From Marsupella aquatica (taxonomy: Eukaryota; Marchantiophyta), in assembly GCA_973895155.1 (NCBI GenBank), contig OZ316895.1, positions 16,058,001 to 16,122,000 of the forward strand: a DNA stretch of 64,000 nucleotides, given 5' to 3'. Positions 10,320-21,960 of the stretch are shown one piece after another. The notes below the pieces were generated by a model, which made no database searches, was not told the DNA's origin, and saw only the letters and a program-made list of their open reading frames with translations. A program made the translations under genes and the position numbers. The number at the start of each line of letters is the position of its first letter. Within the stretch, counting starts at the first letter, position 1.

Positions 10320-10850
10320 TGCTGCTACGAGATGCTGCTCAACTTGCTCGCCTCCTGCTCAACTTGCTCGCCTCCTGATTGCCGACATGCTGCCTTTGCT
10401 CCGAGCTCCCAAGATTTCGTGGCTGCCATAGCCAGCTGCTCGCCTTCTCCTCGACCTGCTGCCAACCTCGCTCGCGACCTCGCTGCTGCTCAACATTGCT
10501 GCTGCTTGACGTCGCTCATGCTCGACCTCGCTGCTGCTCGACCTTGCTGCTGCTCGACCTCGCTGCTACTCGCCTGCTGCTCACTTGTTGCTCGACTCGC
10601 TGCCACCACTTTGAGCTTCCAATACTTCGTTTCCACCATAGCCAGCTGCTCGCCTGCTGCTTGACTCGATGCCAACCTCGTCGCTCCCCTGCTCCTCGCT
10701 CGCCTCTTTCAAGGCAGCGCTGCCAACCTTGCTACTTGCCTGCTGCTGAACTTGCTCGCCTACTGCTCGCTTGTCCTGACCTCATTGCTGCTCCGACCTT
10801 GTTGCTGCTCCCGACCTCGCTGCCATAGCATGGGGAAACTAAGCTCGCCT
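10320..10850. repeat. CTGCT/CTCG-rich low-complexity region
   Basis: The region is built from many short variants of GCTGCTCGACCTCGCT and CTTGCTCGCCTCCTG. Larger partial duplications share CCATAGCCAGCTGCTCGCCT (near 10427 and 10637). ORFs through it are rich in Ser, Ala, Leu and Cys on both strands and are not credible genes. Confidence 0.6.
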
Positions 10851-11453
10851 TGCTGCCAAGCTTGCTATACTTTGTGACAGCCATAGCTTCTTGTTTGCTG
10901 ATCGTTTTACGACTCATTTCTCCTCATTGTTAGGTCTCAATTTCTCCTGATCACATCAACTCAAATCGTGGAGAGCAGAGCGTGTGCTGCCGTCTGTGAG
11001 CCTTGCTTGTGTTCATTTGGATCTATTGTGGCCTAGGTGGAGTTCCCTTTCAATATACTCCTCGGATTTTGGCTGGAGTTGAGGCTGCGGTTTGCGCTTG
11101 TTGTTCTGCATTTCCCTCTGTTCTTGCAGCAATTCAATTGTGAGCATTTCAGGTCTTACTGCTGCAATTGGTGTTGTGGATTTGTGTTCGTCCCCCCTTG
11201 GATTTCAGTGGCAAGGTAGTGCAACCAGGAGTTCTGATCTTGGTGCTCGGATTTCGGCTGTGAGGTTTCTCTGAGGATTTCATTGCACTGTGTTGCTGCC
11301 ATTTCAGTTGTCGCAAGTGCTGTGAGCTTTTTTGGTGTTGATCCCGCTATATTTGCAGTGACAACAGGGTCTGATTTTCAATGTACCTTCTTTGCTAATG
11401 TTGGGCAAGAGCAGCAAGTGACATGTGAATGTGATTGGTTTTGTGTCAGGAAG

Positions 11454-11852
11454 ATGGCGCCGACTAGAAAATTGAGAGCCATGTTGACTGAAAATGGCAA
11501 TGGGATCTACAATTTGACCTGGCAGGATCCTAGTCATGTTGAGGGCACTCCACCTACTGTCCGGACTGTCACTGTGCAAGAGGTCCAGGCTGATTTTCCA
11601 GATTTTTGTACTGCAATTACAGAGTGTCACAGTGATCTCAACCCTGTAGTCCCAATTGAACAGCTGATCATGTGCGCTGCATATAGTTATGTTGAAACTG
11701 TCATGAGAAGGAAGAGATACCAAGTCTACACTCACTTGGCCTACGTAGCAGGGTATTCCGAGAGAACTAAGTTTCCTGAACCGGTTGAAGCTTCTGTGAA
11801 AGCTACTTGGCATGATGAAGGAGAGGAATTTGTAGGATTCCTTGCTAATTAG
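11454..11852 (+). CDS. Hypothetical protein, 132 aa
   Basis: The ATG at 11454 has a strong plant initiation context (A at -3, G at +4) and opens 132 codons without the repetitive character of its surroundings. The product is slightly acidic, with scattered Trp and Cys and no visible signal peptide or membrane segment. I recognise no family. The upstream 10.3-11.4 kb is T/G-rich and could be a leader or LTR-like region, so it may be a gag-like or other transposon ORF. The antisense frame is also open for 189 codons, which lowers confidence. Confidence 0.3.
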   Translation: MAPTRKLRAMLTENGNGIYNLTWQDPSHVEGTPPTVRTVTVQEVQADFPDFCTAITECHSDLNPVVPIEQLIMCAAYSYVETVMRRKRYQVYTHLAYVAGYSERTKFPEPVEASVKATWHDEGEEFVGFLAN

Positions 11853-11859
11853 GTATAGA

Positions 11860-12905
11860 GAGACTTTTGCCACACTTCATGTTTATGTTTCAATGTTTGA
11901 TATGACTAATAAAGCTGTTTGCAGAATACAACTCCTGCTGGTTGGCAGCATAAGGGGTTCAATTCCCCTTGGGAGTACATGTTACAAAAACACAAAAACA
12001 TATTTGCATGAGAAGCACATTGTTCTATCTTGTTTACATGCACGGATGTATAATTATTATCTTTGTTTCTTCCTTCCCATTGCACTTCTCAAAGTTGGTA
12101 GTATATGCTACAGCACAAGAAAGGTTCTGAGAGTCACTATCTATTGCAACTCTACTGTCTGAAGTACTATGCATGACCAAACAACTTTTATCACCAAACA
12201 CTTTTATCACCAAACATTGTTTCACATTCAAACCGCAATATTCCTTGTAATGATGGCTCATTGGAGTCGGCACTCTGAAAATTTTGCTCATTGTAGTCTC
12301 TAAAATGAATCTCTGAAGTCTCTAAAATGGCACCCATTCAATTTGGCACATTTCTCTAAAATGGCACTCCAAAATATGGTTCCACCACAATAAACACTTC
12401 ACATTTGTTTGACCACTATAAGCATTACAACATGAGTCACAAAATAACACCAAAAAGCCAAAATAAAAATTGCCAATGTTCTTAGCTATCACATGAGAGT
12501 CGAAAGCTTCATCCATAGCTCTTGCCTTGAGTCACAGTACTACTGGTGTGAGGTCATCATTTTTCTAATCAGGTCCCGGCCCTCCTCAAGAGAATCACCC
12601 CTACAACAATGACAACCATTTTAGAGGAAGTTACACAATGACAACCATTTTACAGCAAAATGATACCTATTTCAATGAACTAATTTTATTGCTTATACTC
12701 ACATGAAGTATGTTAGCCGAGGTCTTTTATGGAGGCCTGGCACCACTCCATAAGTACACTGATAGCTATGTTCACCACATGTCAACCCTCCTGCATAAAA
12801 TCACCCACAAAATTGTACCTTATGATAATTGTCATCAACATCAATCTACCAATATGCTTACATTGCCACTTGTACAAAATATTTAGCTCATCTCATTACT
12901 TTACC
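11860..12905. other. Intergenic region, no gene recognised
   Basis: The sequence is AT-rich with short repeats such as TCTCTAAAATGG (near 12300-12365). A tRNA T-arm-like hairpin, AGGGGTTCAATTCCCCTT, sits near 11955-11972, but no A box or cloverleaf accompanies it. The segment at 12728-12760 weakly resembles the 3' end of the neighbouring transposase gene. Confidence 0.3.
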
Positions 12906-12911
12906 TTGGCT

Positions 12912-15900
12912 CTAAGATGGAGGTGGCACTCCATAAATACGCTCACTCGTTCGGTCCTTCCAATTAGTGGTTCGGTCCACCAACACTCGTGTTCGACCAG
13001 GACGCTCTCTAATAGCAGTATTCACGGGCGTGCGATGGTAGACCTTCCACACATGTCGGCGGATATTCTCGTTCCAATCAAGGGCAGCACAACACAAGCG
13101 AGCCTCATGAGTAGCCGAGAAATGAATACGCTTGATGGCATACTTGCCCATCACAGAGTGATAGGTCTCCGACATGAAGTTCTCCCGAGCCATGGTATAA
13201 AACCTCATCTTGGAAGGAGTAATATACTTCTTCATGAACTTTTGCATGGCTAAGTGAGTCTCACCACCTGCATGCACAAAACCCACATTGTGAATCATGT
13301 GACCCAACAATAACACCCAAATGATATTAGGACAACTATAGTAAGTAACATATATTGATTTGTACCTCGCTCATAATAACGGTCAACCTGGATGGCTCCA
13401 GGGTCTCCAAGATGCTGACAAGGTCTATCCGATAGTCTTGCACATAACGCATGATCGCCAGCCCAATGATCAGCGCAGTTTCCCAACTCAAAGGCCAACG
13501 ACTCTGCATCTCCCCCACTGCCAAACAAAAAAATTGTCAAAACTCTATTATATATGCTACTAGACCTCAACCCATATTACAACATTTACACATAAAATGC
13601 AAAATCAAAGAAATCACACAGTCCATGCATAAAACAATTCACATACCTGGTCCTACAGCGCCGACAACATACATAGAACCACGTCTTCAATTTGGTGGCC
13701 AAGTTATGCTGAGACAACTCTGGATACTTTGGACCACGAGTCTGAATGTGTACTAGCTCCTCATCAGGTAACCCTCGCATGTCAGCAACTTTATGGACCA
13801 GGGCCTCCTTCCTGAGGGTTGAGTACCCTCTCACTCCTTTTGCCCTCAACCAATCCTGCAACCTTTTAGCAGTAACTGCTTGTAGCTCAGAATGAGAGGT
13901 GGCAGTATCGATGTCAATAGTAATAGTGTATGTCACACTCACCATCTTCTCAACAAACTTTTTGACCAAGTTCTTTGCCTTATGCCATAGGTCTTTCTGG
14001 TTCCTAATCCCCATATCCTCCACAATAGTATCGATAGTGGATTTATCATCATGGATAACCTCTGTAATAGATATTCCTACCTCTCTCAAGCTATCCAATG
14101 CCTTTTTGGTACCCCTGTCCTCCATGTACCAGGCATTTCTCTCCTCTCGCCGAGTAATTGTCACCATCTCAATTACTCTATTATCTTCAGTGTTGAGGAT
14201 AGAGGTGGTACCATGAAAACCACTCCGAGAAGAATCCCAACGAGTATCGAGATACACCACCAACCCTGGATCTGTGTCAAACCACACACAAGTACTAAGA
14301 ATCAAAATTTACGAGAAATTGCATCATGATACTAGAAATCTATGACTGGTCTTCTAGGGGAACCAACTCACTAACCTGTCTCAGTCGTCCGTCGATACTG
14401 AAGCTGGTCCTTCAACTGCTCCCATAGATGATTTTTGTCTTCCTTCCACTCTTGCTTCACAGCTGCTATCCATCCACCTTGGGGTCGCCCACGACCACTC
14501 TGAAAGTCATGCCAATGACCCGCAGTAGGGACATGTAATCCTAGGTGCGAGGTAACAGAAGCCAAGGATGTGTAGGTCAATCCGGAGCAAAGGGTAGAAT
14601 GATATAACTTGGGAGTAATCATGGGGGAACTCCTCCCTGGCTCATTGTCACCTGTAACAAAGGTCCAACCATGTCCATCCACACCACAACCAATACGAAT
14701 TGACCATAACTGATGCAACTCCCTAACACGCTCAACTATCGGAGTCCTCAAACATCCATGTACATGACATCGAGGGAGTAGCCGATCAACAAACGTAACC
14801 AGCAAATGGCGATCAAAAAACTCTACTGTAGCTGGCCGACGGGGTGGTGCTCTACGAGTCGGCTGAGAGTCCGGAACTGGAGCCGGTTGAGAGTCCGGAA
14901 CTGGAGTGGGCTGAGAGTCCGGAACTGGAGCTGGCTGAGAGTCCGGAACTAGAGTGGGCTGAGAGTCCAGAACTGGAGCCGACTGAGAGTCCGGAACTGC
15001 AATGGGCTGGGAGTCCAGAACTGGAGCCGAGTGAGATTCCGGAACGGGAGATGGCTGAATGTCCGGAATTGGAGATACCTCCTGATATAATAAATCCACA
15101 ATCTATGTCAATAATTATTTTTGAATTTTCTACAAAGTTGTTGAAAAGGTGATGGTCATGAAAGATCTCATACCTGAAAGGTATCCCCATCCACAATGTC
15201 CAAGGCCCCTAGAGCTGCAAGAGCAACTGGGTCATCATCTTGATAAAGAGCGTCATCCTCCGCATCTGAGGCATATTGCTCTGCAATATGTTCCTCCAAG
15301 ACGTCATCCTCTACTCTATCTGAATCCCATGCCTCATGTTGGGCAGTCTGCAAATAGCACAAAGATGAAGTTTAGCAATGAATAGAACCCTAAAACTTTA
15401 CTAAACCCTAAAGTTGTAAAGTACCAAATTATGAGCAACACCCATATGTTTGAGTTGTGAAAAATATTGTAGTAATAACATGCCTGGCATGATATATGAC
15501 TGTGGTAACCCTAAAACATATGAAATTTTTTTATTCATGTGTTGGGGTTTCTTACAACAAAACAAACCCTGACTTTGGCAAACCCTAAACTGTTGGTATT
15601 TATTAGTAATGACATATTTTCATGGATGTGAGTTAGGTGAGTATACAGGGGCTCATTACAAAACAGAATTATAACTTAGCAAAACTATGCTCAATTGTCA
15701 TAATCCAAGCCTAAACCATAAAAATGGTGAAATTGAAGAAAGGGGACTGTTGGCCGAAATAAAATAGTAACACATGGATACATATATGAATGACACCATA
15801 AAAGAGACAATTGTACCTGAAGTGGTGGGTGTGAAGGCTGGTCACTGTTGTGCTCAGGTGCGGCTGGAGGTGCTTCGTCCCCCATCAATTGAGTGGCCTC

Positions 15901-16185
15901 CGCTATACGCCATTCATGGAGTTCCTCAACCCCAGGTCGTGAGTGATCTAGTAACCATGTGACCACAGTAGAATGCGTGGTATCTGGTCCAAGCAAAGCT
16001 CTAAGGTCCTCCCACTCATCCCACCGCTCAAGTGGGACCCGGATTTCTGGCTTGGCATCCGGTCTCCGTCTCTTCTTATAATCTATATCATCACTCGGAT
16101 ACCGTCGCCTGGGTGGACCACCCCCTCGTTGGGGACGTTTCCGCCTCCCATCCGGAAGATTGGGGGGGCGCGCCCCTGTGCTCAT
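12912..16185 (-). CDS. Putative D-D-E (RNase H-fold) transposase, six exons
   Basis: Exons on the minus strand: 16185-15817, 15347-15174, 15081-14376, 14271-13647, 13517-13366, 13267-12912. All introns are GT-AG, phases agree at every junction, and the sum is 2,382 nt (793 aa plus stop). The N-terminus is basic (RRKR, KKRRR). An acidic exon follows, then an 8-residue PVPDSQ-type repeat. The core resembles uncharacterised animal transposase-like proteins with a D-x-R-x-D-S start. I see YLDTRWDSS (first Asp), EVIHDDKSTI (second Asp), a DLWHKAKNLVKKF block like the D/C-x-W-H motif of Kolobok and Mutator-type enzymes, and SETYHSVMGKYAIKRIHF with a candidate Glu. The ending EARLCCAALDWNEN also fits that family. 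It could be an active element or a domesticated gene; terminal inverted repeats were not found. Confidence 0.7.
15386..15592. promoter_or_regulatory. Cluster of telo-box-like AACCCTAAA motifs in intron 1 of the transposase gene
   Basis: Four AACCCTAAA cores occur near 15386, 15403, 15507 and 15581 inside the first intron. Telo-boxes near plant gene starts are known regulatory sites. Whether these act is unknown, and AT-rich DNA can produce them by chance. Confidence 0.25.
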
Positions 16186-16262
16186 ACTGTCCTATCCTAA
16201 CGCCAACCTCTAAAATGTACCTAAAACCTAAAAATAAAAACCTACATATGAAAACTGGAGAC

Positions 16263-16388
16263 CGGATGCCAAGCCCAACCCGGCAAACAAATACAAAATT
16301 CTACAAAACAATGCAAAGTCAAAATCGGATGCCAAGCCCAACCCGGCAAACAAATACAAAATTCTACAAAACAATGCAAAGTCAAAAA
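16263..16388. repeat. Perfect 63-bp tandem duplication
   Basis: The unit starting CGGATGCCAAGCCCAACCCG at 16263 repeats at 16326 with no visible difference, which points to a recent event. It lies just upstream of the transposase gene start (minus strand). Confidence 0.85.
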
Positions 16389-16619
16389 ATGGAGAGGGAA
16401 GAAAAGGAAGGAGCACTAGACCTTGTTGAACATGTGAAATATGGCACCCCAACACTTTCCCCCCTCCCTACTAAGACCTCCTCCTCCCTCCTGCTCTGCT
16501 CCCTCTTGCTCTGCTCTGCGCTCCCGATCACCTTGGCTGGAATAGAAACCCTAATCCCATGCTCTGGCCGCCACATTTTTGACCCCACACAGTGGACTTC
16601 CCCAAAAAATACAACCACA

Positions 16620-16691
16620 TGCACTGTGGAGATTCGAACTCAGGACCTCCTGGGTGGGAGGCAGGGTTGTGAACCATCAAGCTAAGGAAAA
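16620..16691 (-). mobile_element. tRNA-derived (SINE-like) Pol III head
   Basis: On the minus strand TAGCTTGATGG (16684-16674) fits an A box and GAGTTCGAATCTCC (16641-16628) fits a B box, at tRNA-like spacing. No complete cloverleaf with matched acceptor stem was found, so a SINE head or tRNA pseudogene is more likely than a working tRNA. The 3' body would run toward 16480. Confidence 0.5.
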
Positions 16692-17100
16692 TCTTTGAAT
16701 GAGAAGATCCCTCAACTGTAAATGAACTAAAAAAATGCGCCTCAGCCTTGACCATTCCCTGTTCTCTCGGCAGGGCCCGTGTTGTCACCGCACCCTGCCT
16801 TCTTCCCTGGCACCCGACACTTTATAAGGCCAGGTGTCCCCTGCCCGGCCTGCCCGTAAATTTGAATTTCAAATTTACTTCCCCACCCAATCAGAAGCCC
16901 CCGTTTGTTATTCACTATTTTCTCATTCATTTTTCATCATTTTCTAATGCGGATTTTTCTGGGACGTAGATCTCAGCGAGATCTTCAAAATGAGCCGTAG
17001 ATCGCTGAGTTTCATGGGCGGATGAGATTATGGTGAAGGCCGATCGGAGGGCTACCGATGGGCGCCCGTCCGCACTCGCGAGCGTCGAGTTTCTTCAGTG

Positions 17101-17125
17101 AGTACTCCGGGTCACCCGGAGTACT
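17101..17125. repeat. Perfect 25-bp palindrome
   Basis: AGTACTCCGGGT and ACCCGGAGTACT are exact reverse complements separated by one C. It lies in a GC-richer island (16975-17130) within AT-rich DNA. It could be a terminator-like hairpin, a protein-binding site or the end of an element. Confidence 0.7.
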
Positions 17126-17546
17126 TATATTACGAATTGTGGTTTAAAACTTACATGCATGGAGTAAAGGTTGAAATTTTCAAAATAGCATGGACATCAT
17201 CACCTGATTGGCTGCTACTTGGATTTAATTAAGTTTCTAAGGATATCACAAAAAGTCGGGCAAAAAGTCAATATGTCGATCACTGTCATGTGATGGGGGT
17301 GCCTCAGAGAAGTTAGACCCTCAAGGATAGACTTTTGCAAAGCTCGAGATGGAATCTTAGCGTATGTTTCAACGCAATCCAAGTAACACGATTTACAACT
17401 TTTACAGAGTATTTTCACATAAATTTATACACTCTTGCCCATGTGACTCTATTCGGGTTTAATATTGGTAAACCTAGCTTAGAAGTGTTGATATACATGG
17501 ACGCATAATGTTTTTGTAACAAGTGTATGAAAAGTCTAATATAGCA

Positions 17547-18050
17547 TGCTATAGCATGCTCATCCTGGAACATGCTTGAGTTTTTGTCTTGTAGTGATTT
17601 GAAAAGAAATAAAACTTGAGAACATAAGTAGAAGGATTGGTGCACAGTGACCAATGAAAAGTACAATCAAGGATGCTACAATGTGTGCACTTAATTCAAT
17701 GAATGACACTCATTCCAATAAAAACCATAAACTTAGTAAAGAAATACATGAGGGAACCTAAGACACAATCAGAATTATTTCTCTCATTCATGAGAATGTT
17801 CAAGTGGTGAGAATGGTTCATTTTATCTCTAACAAAATCATAAATATTAAAATTTATAAGGGGGTTGCCAAAATAAGTTCAAAATACTGTAGAATCCTAG
17901 AAATTAAAGGGGTCCATAAATTAATTAAAAATGTATATGATACACAGGTTGCCCCTTGATAAGGCACATTGAAATAAAAATATATGACACCAAAACTCTG
18001 AATAAGACAAAATCTGAAAGGTGGATCCATCATATAGCAGTTCCAAATAT
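17547..18050 (+). repeat. Dispersed repeat, single copy A of a roughly 550-bp family
   Basis: It starts TATAGCATGCTCATCCTGG and contains TTTTTGTCTTGTAGTGAT, CAATAAAAACCATAAAC, AAATTAATTAAAA and TTGCCCCTTGATAAGGCA in order. The same order recurs twice in tandem at 36-39.3 kb. No ORF or terminal repeat was identified, so the class is unknown. Confidence 0.65.
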
Positions 18051-18068
18051 AATTTAACTATGAAAAGT

Positions 18069-18209
18069 ATGAAAAGTCTAACTAACTAACTAACTGACTA
18101 ATTAACTCAAACTTGAAATCAAGTTGACAATACCAATATGAAAAGTCTAACTAACTAACTAACTAACTGACTAATTAACTCAAACTTGAATCAAGTTGAC
18201 AATACCAAT
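18069..18209. repeat. Tandem duplication, 69-bp unit
   Basis: Two copies start ATGAAAAGTCTAACTAACTA at 18069 and 18138 and end GTTGACAATACCAAT. The copies differ mainly in the number of AACT units. Confidence 0.8.
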
Positions 18210-21066
18210 ATCCTGCAATAAGCCCTCTTCCAAGAAAGAAAGCGCAAATTAATTTAAGAGATCTTGCCAATAATTAGGAAGTCAATATGAAGTTTAAACA
18301 ATACCACATTCTGTGAGAGATATATTTGATGTGAGGAGAAGATTTAGAAAGCTAGAATGTATATATAGCTACCATACCAGAGTGAGAATCAAACATTTCT
18401 ATAAAAACTCCCACAAAACTATTAAGCCCATTGGTTAGCAAATGAATGAATACATGCATAGCTTGGGAGGTCATGCAACTATATAAACCGGGTACAAAAA
18501 ATCTATAAATGCATGCATATACTAGGAGGTCAACTATATAGTATTGTCAAACCACGCGTGATCCCCGGCCAAATAGACATTTGTTTTCATCCTGGTTTTG
18601 ACAAGACTATAAATAAAATATATGAGCTAATTTGGAGTGTTGAAATAGAACATAAAAATGATATGTGTCACTCACGCTATGGATATAACAGTTAATTATA
18701 TATATATAATTTTAATAATTATAACTATATATACATATAATTTGTATATTTTGCTCAAAAATAAAGTCCAAAAGCACCTACACATAGTAGGTGAAACTCG
18801 TATGAAATAAACCAAACCTGCATGGACTAGATTAAAACATAAAGATTGATCTGTTTGGATAAATTGTTATTTTCAATTTTGTCCAAAAATATATTGCCAT
18901 TACCTTGATCCAAATATTTTGCCTGCACTAACTCTCTCTCACACCACTTCTCTCGTAAAGATACTTTGTCAGTGGCTAGAGCACTTTTGATTGAGATCGA
19001 TTATGGCTCCATTCTTCCAATATTCTTTTCCCTTCACATATACACTTAGTTACTCTAACCATTTTTTTGAGTTAATTTAATAAAAAAGATAAACTTTAAA
19101 GTAGATTTAGGTAGTTAAATATCTTATCCGGCTTTCATGACAGATAAAATTTTGGGTAGATTGAATGCTTTACATTCTATTCATACCTCCTCAAGAAGTT
19201 TGCTTAATGATAAAAACAAAATAAATTTAGTAATTTTCTTCAAAATGTATCTTTTATGTTCACAAGCTCTATGTTCTTGTTGCCAGGATTATAATAATTT
19301 TTTTGCTGTGAAGCTAAAAAAATTCTAACTTACATGAGCATTGTTGTATAATCCTATTTTTTGGAGACCATTGTTCTTGTTATAAATAGTAGTTTGACTA
19401 ATTTTATTGCTATAAAACTACTAAGGATTTTATGTTTTGGAAGTATTGTTGACAAATTCTATTATATGAGAGCGTTGTTCTTATTACAAGAAGCACTTTA
19501 ATTGTTTATCCTTGCGGAGCTACCAAACATTTCAAATAGGCATCTTTGATTAGTTTTTATTTGACTTTTAGGTGCACACATAGCTACTTTTTTATGGTAA
19601 TAAAAATGTAAGTAAACAATCAATGAAAGCATTTACCAATTATCATCTATTTGTAGTTGACTATCTCATGATTGTGTGTAAAATAGTTTGTCTTATTGTC
19701 ATAGTCAATGGGGATAGTTGGAGACAATGTAGCAGTCTATCCCTCCTTTAATTAGTTTCAATTTTACTCAAATAGGATTTAATTTATTATGTGATTAAAA
19801 ATTTATTTTTGATTATTATACTTTTCACACCGATCTAATAAGCTACTTTAAAATCTGATAGGCTAAAATAATGAAATAAGGGATACTACGGGTCAAAATT
19901 TGTTCACAGGTGTTTTAGAGGTTGAACTTGGGATGATTATACATGCATTAATTAAAAATAGAGAATATATTTAAATATATATATGTGTTTTCATTATAAT
20001 TTTGTGTAAACTAAAATAGGCCCTTGATCGAAGTCATATGATAGAAATAGATATGGATTACACATGACAGTTGGATGTCAAATTTATTTTATTAATCTCA
20101 AGATAATTTTTACAAAAATTATGTTACAAATAAGTACACTAAGTGCACATGTATTCCAGGAAACCTTTATATTAACCCAAATTACACCAAAATTATTCTA
20201 AAAGCAGGGTTTTATTCTGCAATTCTAAAAACTAGCCAATTTTAACCAAAATTCTAAATGCAGGATCGACAACCAAATTAGCCAATTTTTCAGGATTTTT
20301 ATTAAGATTCTAAAAACTCTTTTAGTAGAAACCTAAGCATTTTTAAACTTTGATTTTTATTAGAGTCAACCTTCCAGTTCATATAAAAATGGGCAACCCT
20401 ACTTATAATTAATATACCCAGGATTATGTGTTGACAGATGAACCACTAATACAGTGATGTGTTGCATTTCAAAATAAAGAATAACATCATGAAACTTACT
20501 CTTTCATGAGGTAGTACCTGCTTACAATTCAAATATATATTAATGTTGCACACAAGAATACATTTGCAGGTTAGCTTTAATTCAATTGTAAATATTTGTT
20601 TAAATTCAGTAAAACCCGACTTTCATCCTTTGCAGATCAGTCCCCATGTATTAATTAATTATGAGACAGTGGATCGGGGTCCATGGCTACTTGTGTGTTG
20701 CCGAATGTTGCACACTCATGTACATGTTGTCTTTGAGTCATAGCAGTTGTTTACTCAACAACATAGTTAATACTTGGACCGCACCATGATCGTGGGAAAG
20801 AAGCAAATTAATGGACATACATATGCCCGGCCTAAGGGTAGATCCATGCCCTGGCCCACTTGAGCACTGTAGGATTAGTGTTAGATCACTGTTTGAAAGT
20901 TGTAATATAAGACAGAAGCCAGGGTAAAAGTAATCATTCTAAGTGACCAGTCTTTTTTTATGAGATACTCAAAAACTTGTCTAATATAATAACAATAGAA
21001 CTTGAGTCTCTACGTACATATAGCAAGGGTAATCTTGGCAGCCATAAAATTTGTAAGTCAACTACA
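18210..21066. other. AT-rich intergenic stretch, no gene recognised
   Basis: Only short ORFs without recognisable similarity occur. A TA-rich tract lies near 18694-18735. No other structure could be supported. Confidence 0.5.
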
Positions 21067-21526
21067 TACACTATTCACCATAATTAGTGTGACTAACATT
21101 ACTTGGAGAGCTTCCCATTTTCACTGTCTACTCTCGAATTAGTATTAGTCACACTAATTTTGTGCTAACACTATTTTTGGGCACATGAATTAGTGTTACT
21201 ATGGTCTTAAGAGTGGCAAAATAGAGAGAAAAAAAACTATTTAAAAAAATCCACAACAATTAGTGTTACTTTAGAATAAATACTATCCATTTTTTACAAG
21301 AAATTTAAACTAGAGTGAAAAAAATGTGTTTTGAAAACCGACAAAACATTAGTGTTACTTGGACTGAAAATCATTAGTAACACTAATTTTGGTCCAAGTA
21401 ACACTAATTACCTGTACATGTAATTAATGTTATGCAAGAATTAGTGTTAGCACAATTTTGAGTTAGTAACACTAATTTTGTACTAACACTAATTCTTGCA
21501 TAACACTAATTATGGTGAACAGTGTA
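21067..21526. mobile_element. MITE-like element with CACTRTTCACCATA terminal inverted repeats (copy 1)
   Basis: The left end TACACTATTCACCATAATTA and the right end TAATTATGGTGAACAGTGTA are inverted repeats about 24 bp long. Flanking TA dinucleotides suggest a TA target duplication. The interior is filled with direct and inverted AATTAGTGTTA motifs. The left half is shared with the shorter copy at 31557-31767. There is no coding capacity, so it would be mobilised in trans. TA duplication suggests a Tc1/mariner-type partner, but this is inference. Confidence 0.75.
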
Positions 21527-21799
21527 GGTTAACTACTGGCGGTGGTTTACAAGCGGGTCTAAATTAAATATGCAAGTTCTGTTAATTTTTTTCCTTTTCT
21601 TTTTTAACTAATTTTTATGTAACTCCTTTTTAAGACTTGGTGATGATTGACTGAAATGATTGCAATACACATTTATTAGTAGAACCATTGTATAAATTTA
21701 ACTGGGTATCTCAAGTTAGCGAAATAATGTAACTGTTGAAAAGAGACCGTGAGAGCTCGACGTGCCACATGTCCAAAACTCTTAAAATCCATCATTGGT

Positions 21800-21960
21800 A
21801 TTTCCATTGTCTTGTATATTGAAGAGTCTACTAGATGTGTCATGTTTTGGTTGATCCTCTGCGTTGATCTCAGTTGTTGAAGAGATGAGGAAGAGATGTG
21901 TCAAGTGTGTCAAAAACTATTAAAACCCATTCCATAAGCAATTTTTAACAATTAAGCTAG
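21800..21960. repeat. Partial arm of the foldback family
   Basis: The segment with GAAGAGTCTACTAGATGTGT, then GTGTCAAAAACTATTAAAAC and GCAATTTTTAACAATTAA, matches one arm of the foldback element at 22375-22782. Only one arm is present. Confidence 0.55.

Noticed and set aside
10332-10828. Two long plus-strand ORFs rich in Cys, Ser and Leu
   Set aside because: They arise from CTG/CTCG repeats; both frames are open at once, as expected from composition.
11930-11980. Possible tRNA around a T-arm-like hairpin
   Set aside because: Only the T arm fits; acceptor, D and anticodon arms are missing.
14844-15152. Plus-strand ORF with ESPELE repeats
   Set aside because: Antisense reading of the octapeptide repeat in exon 3 of the transposase gene.
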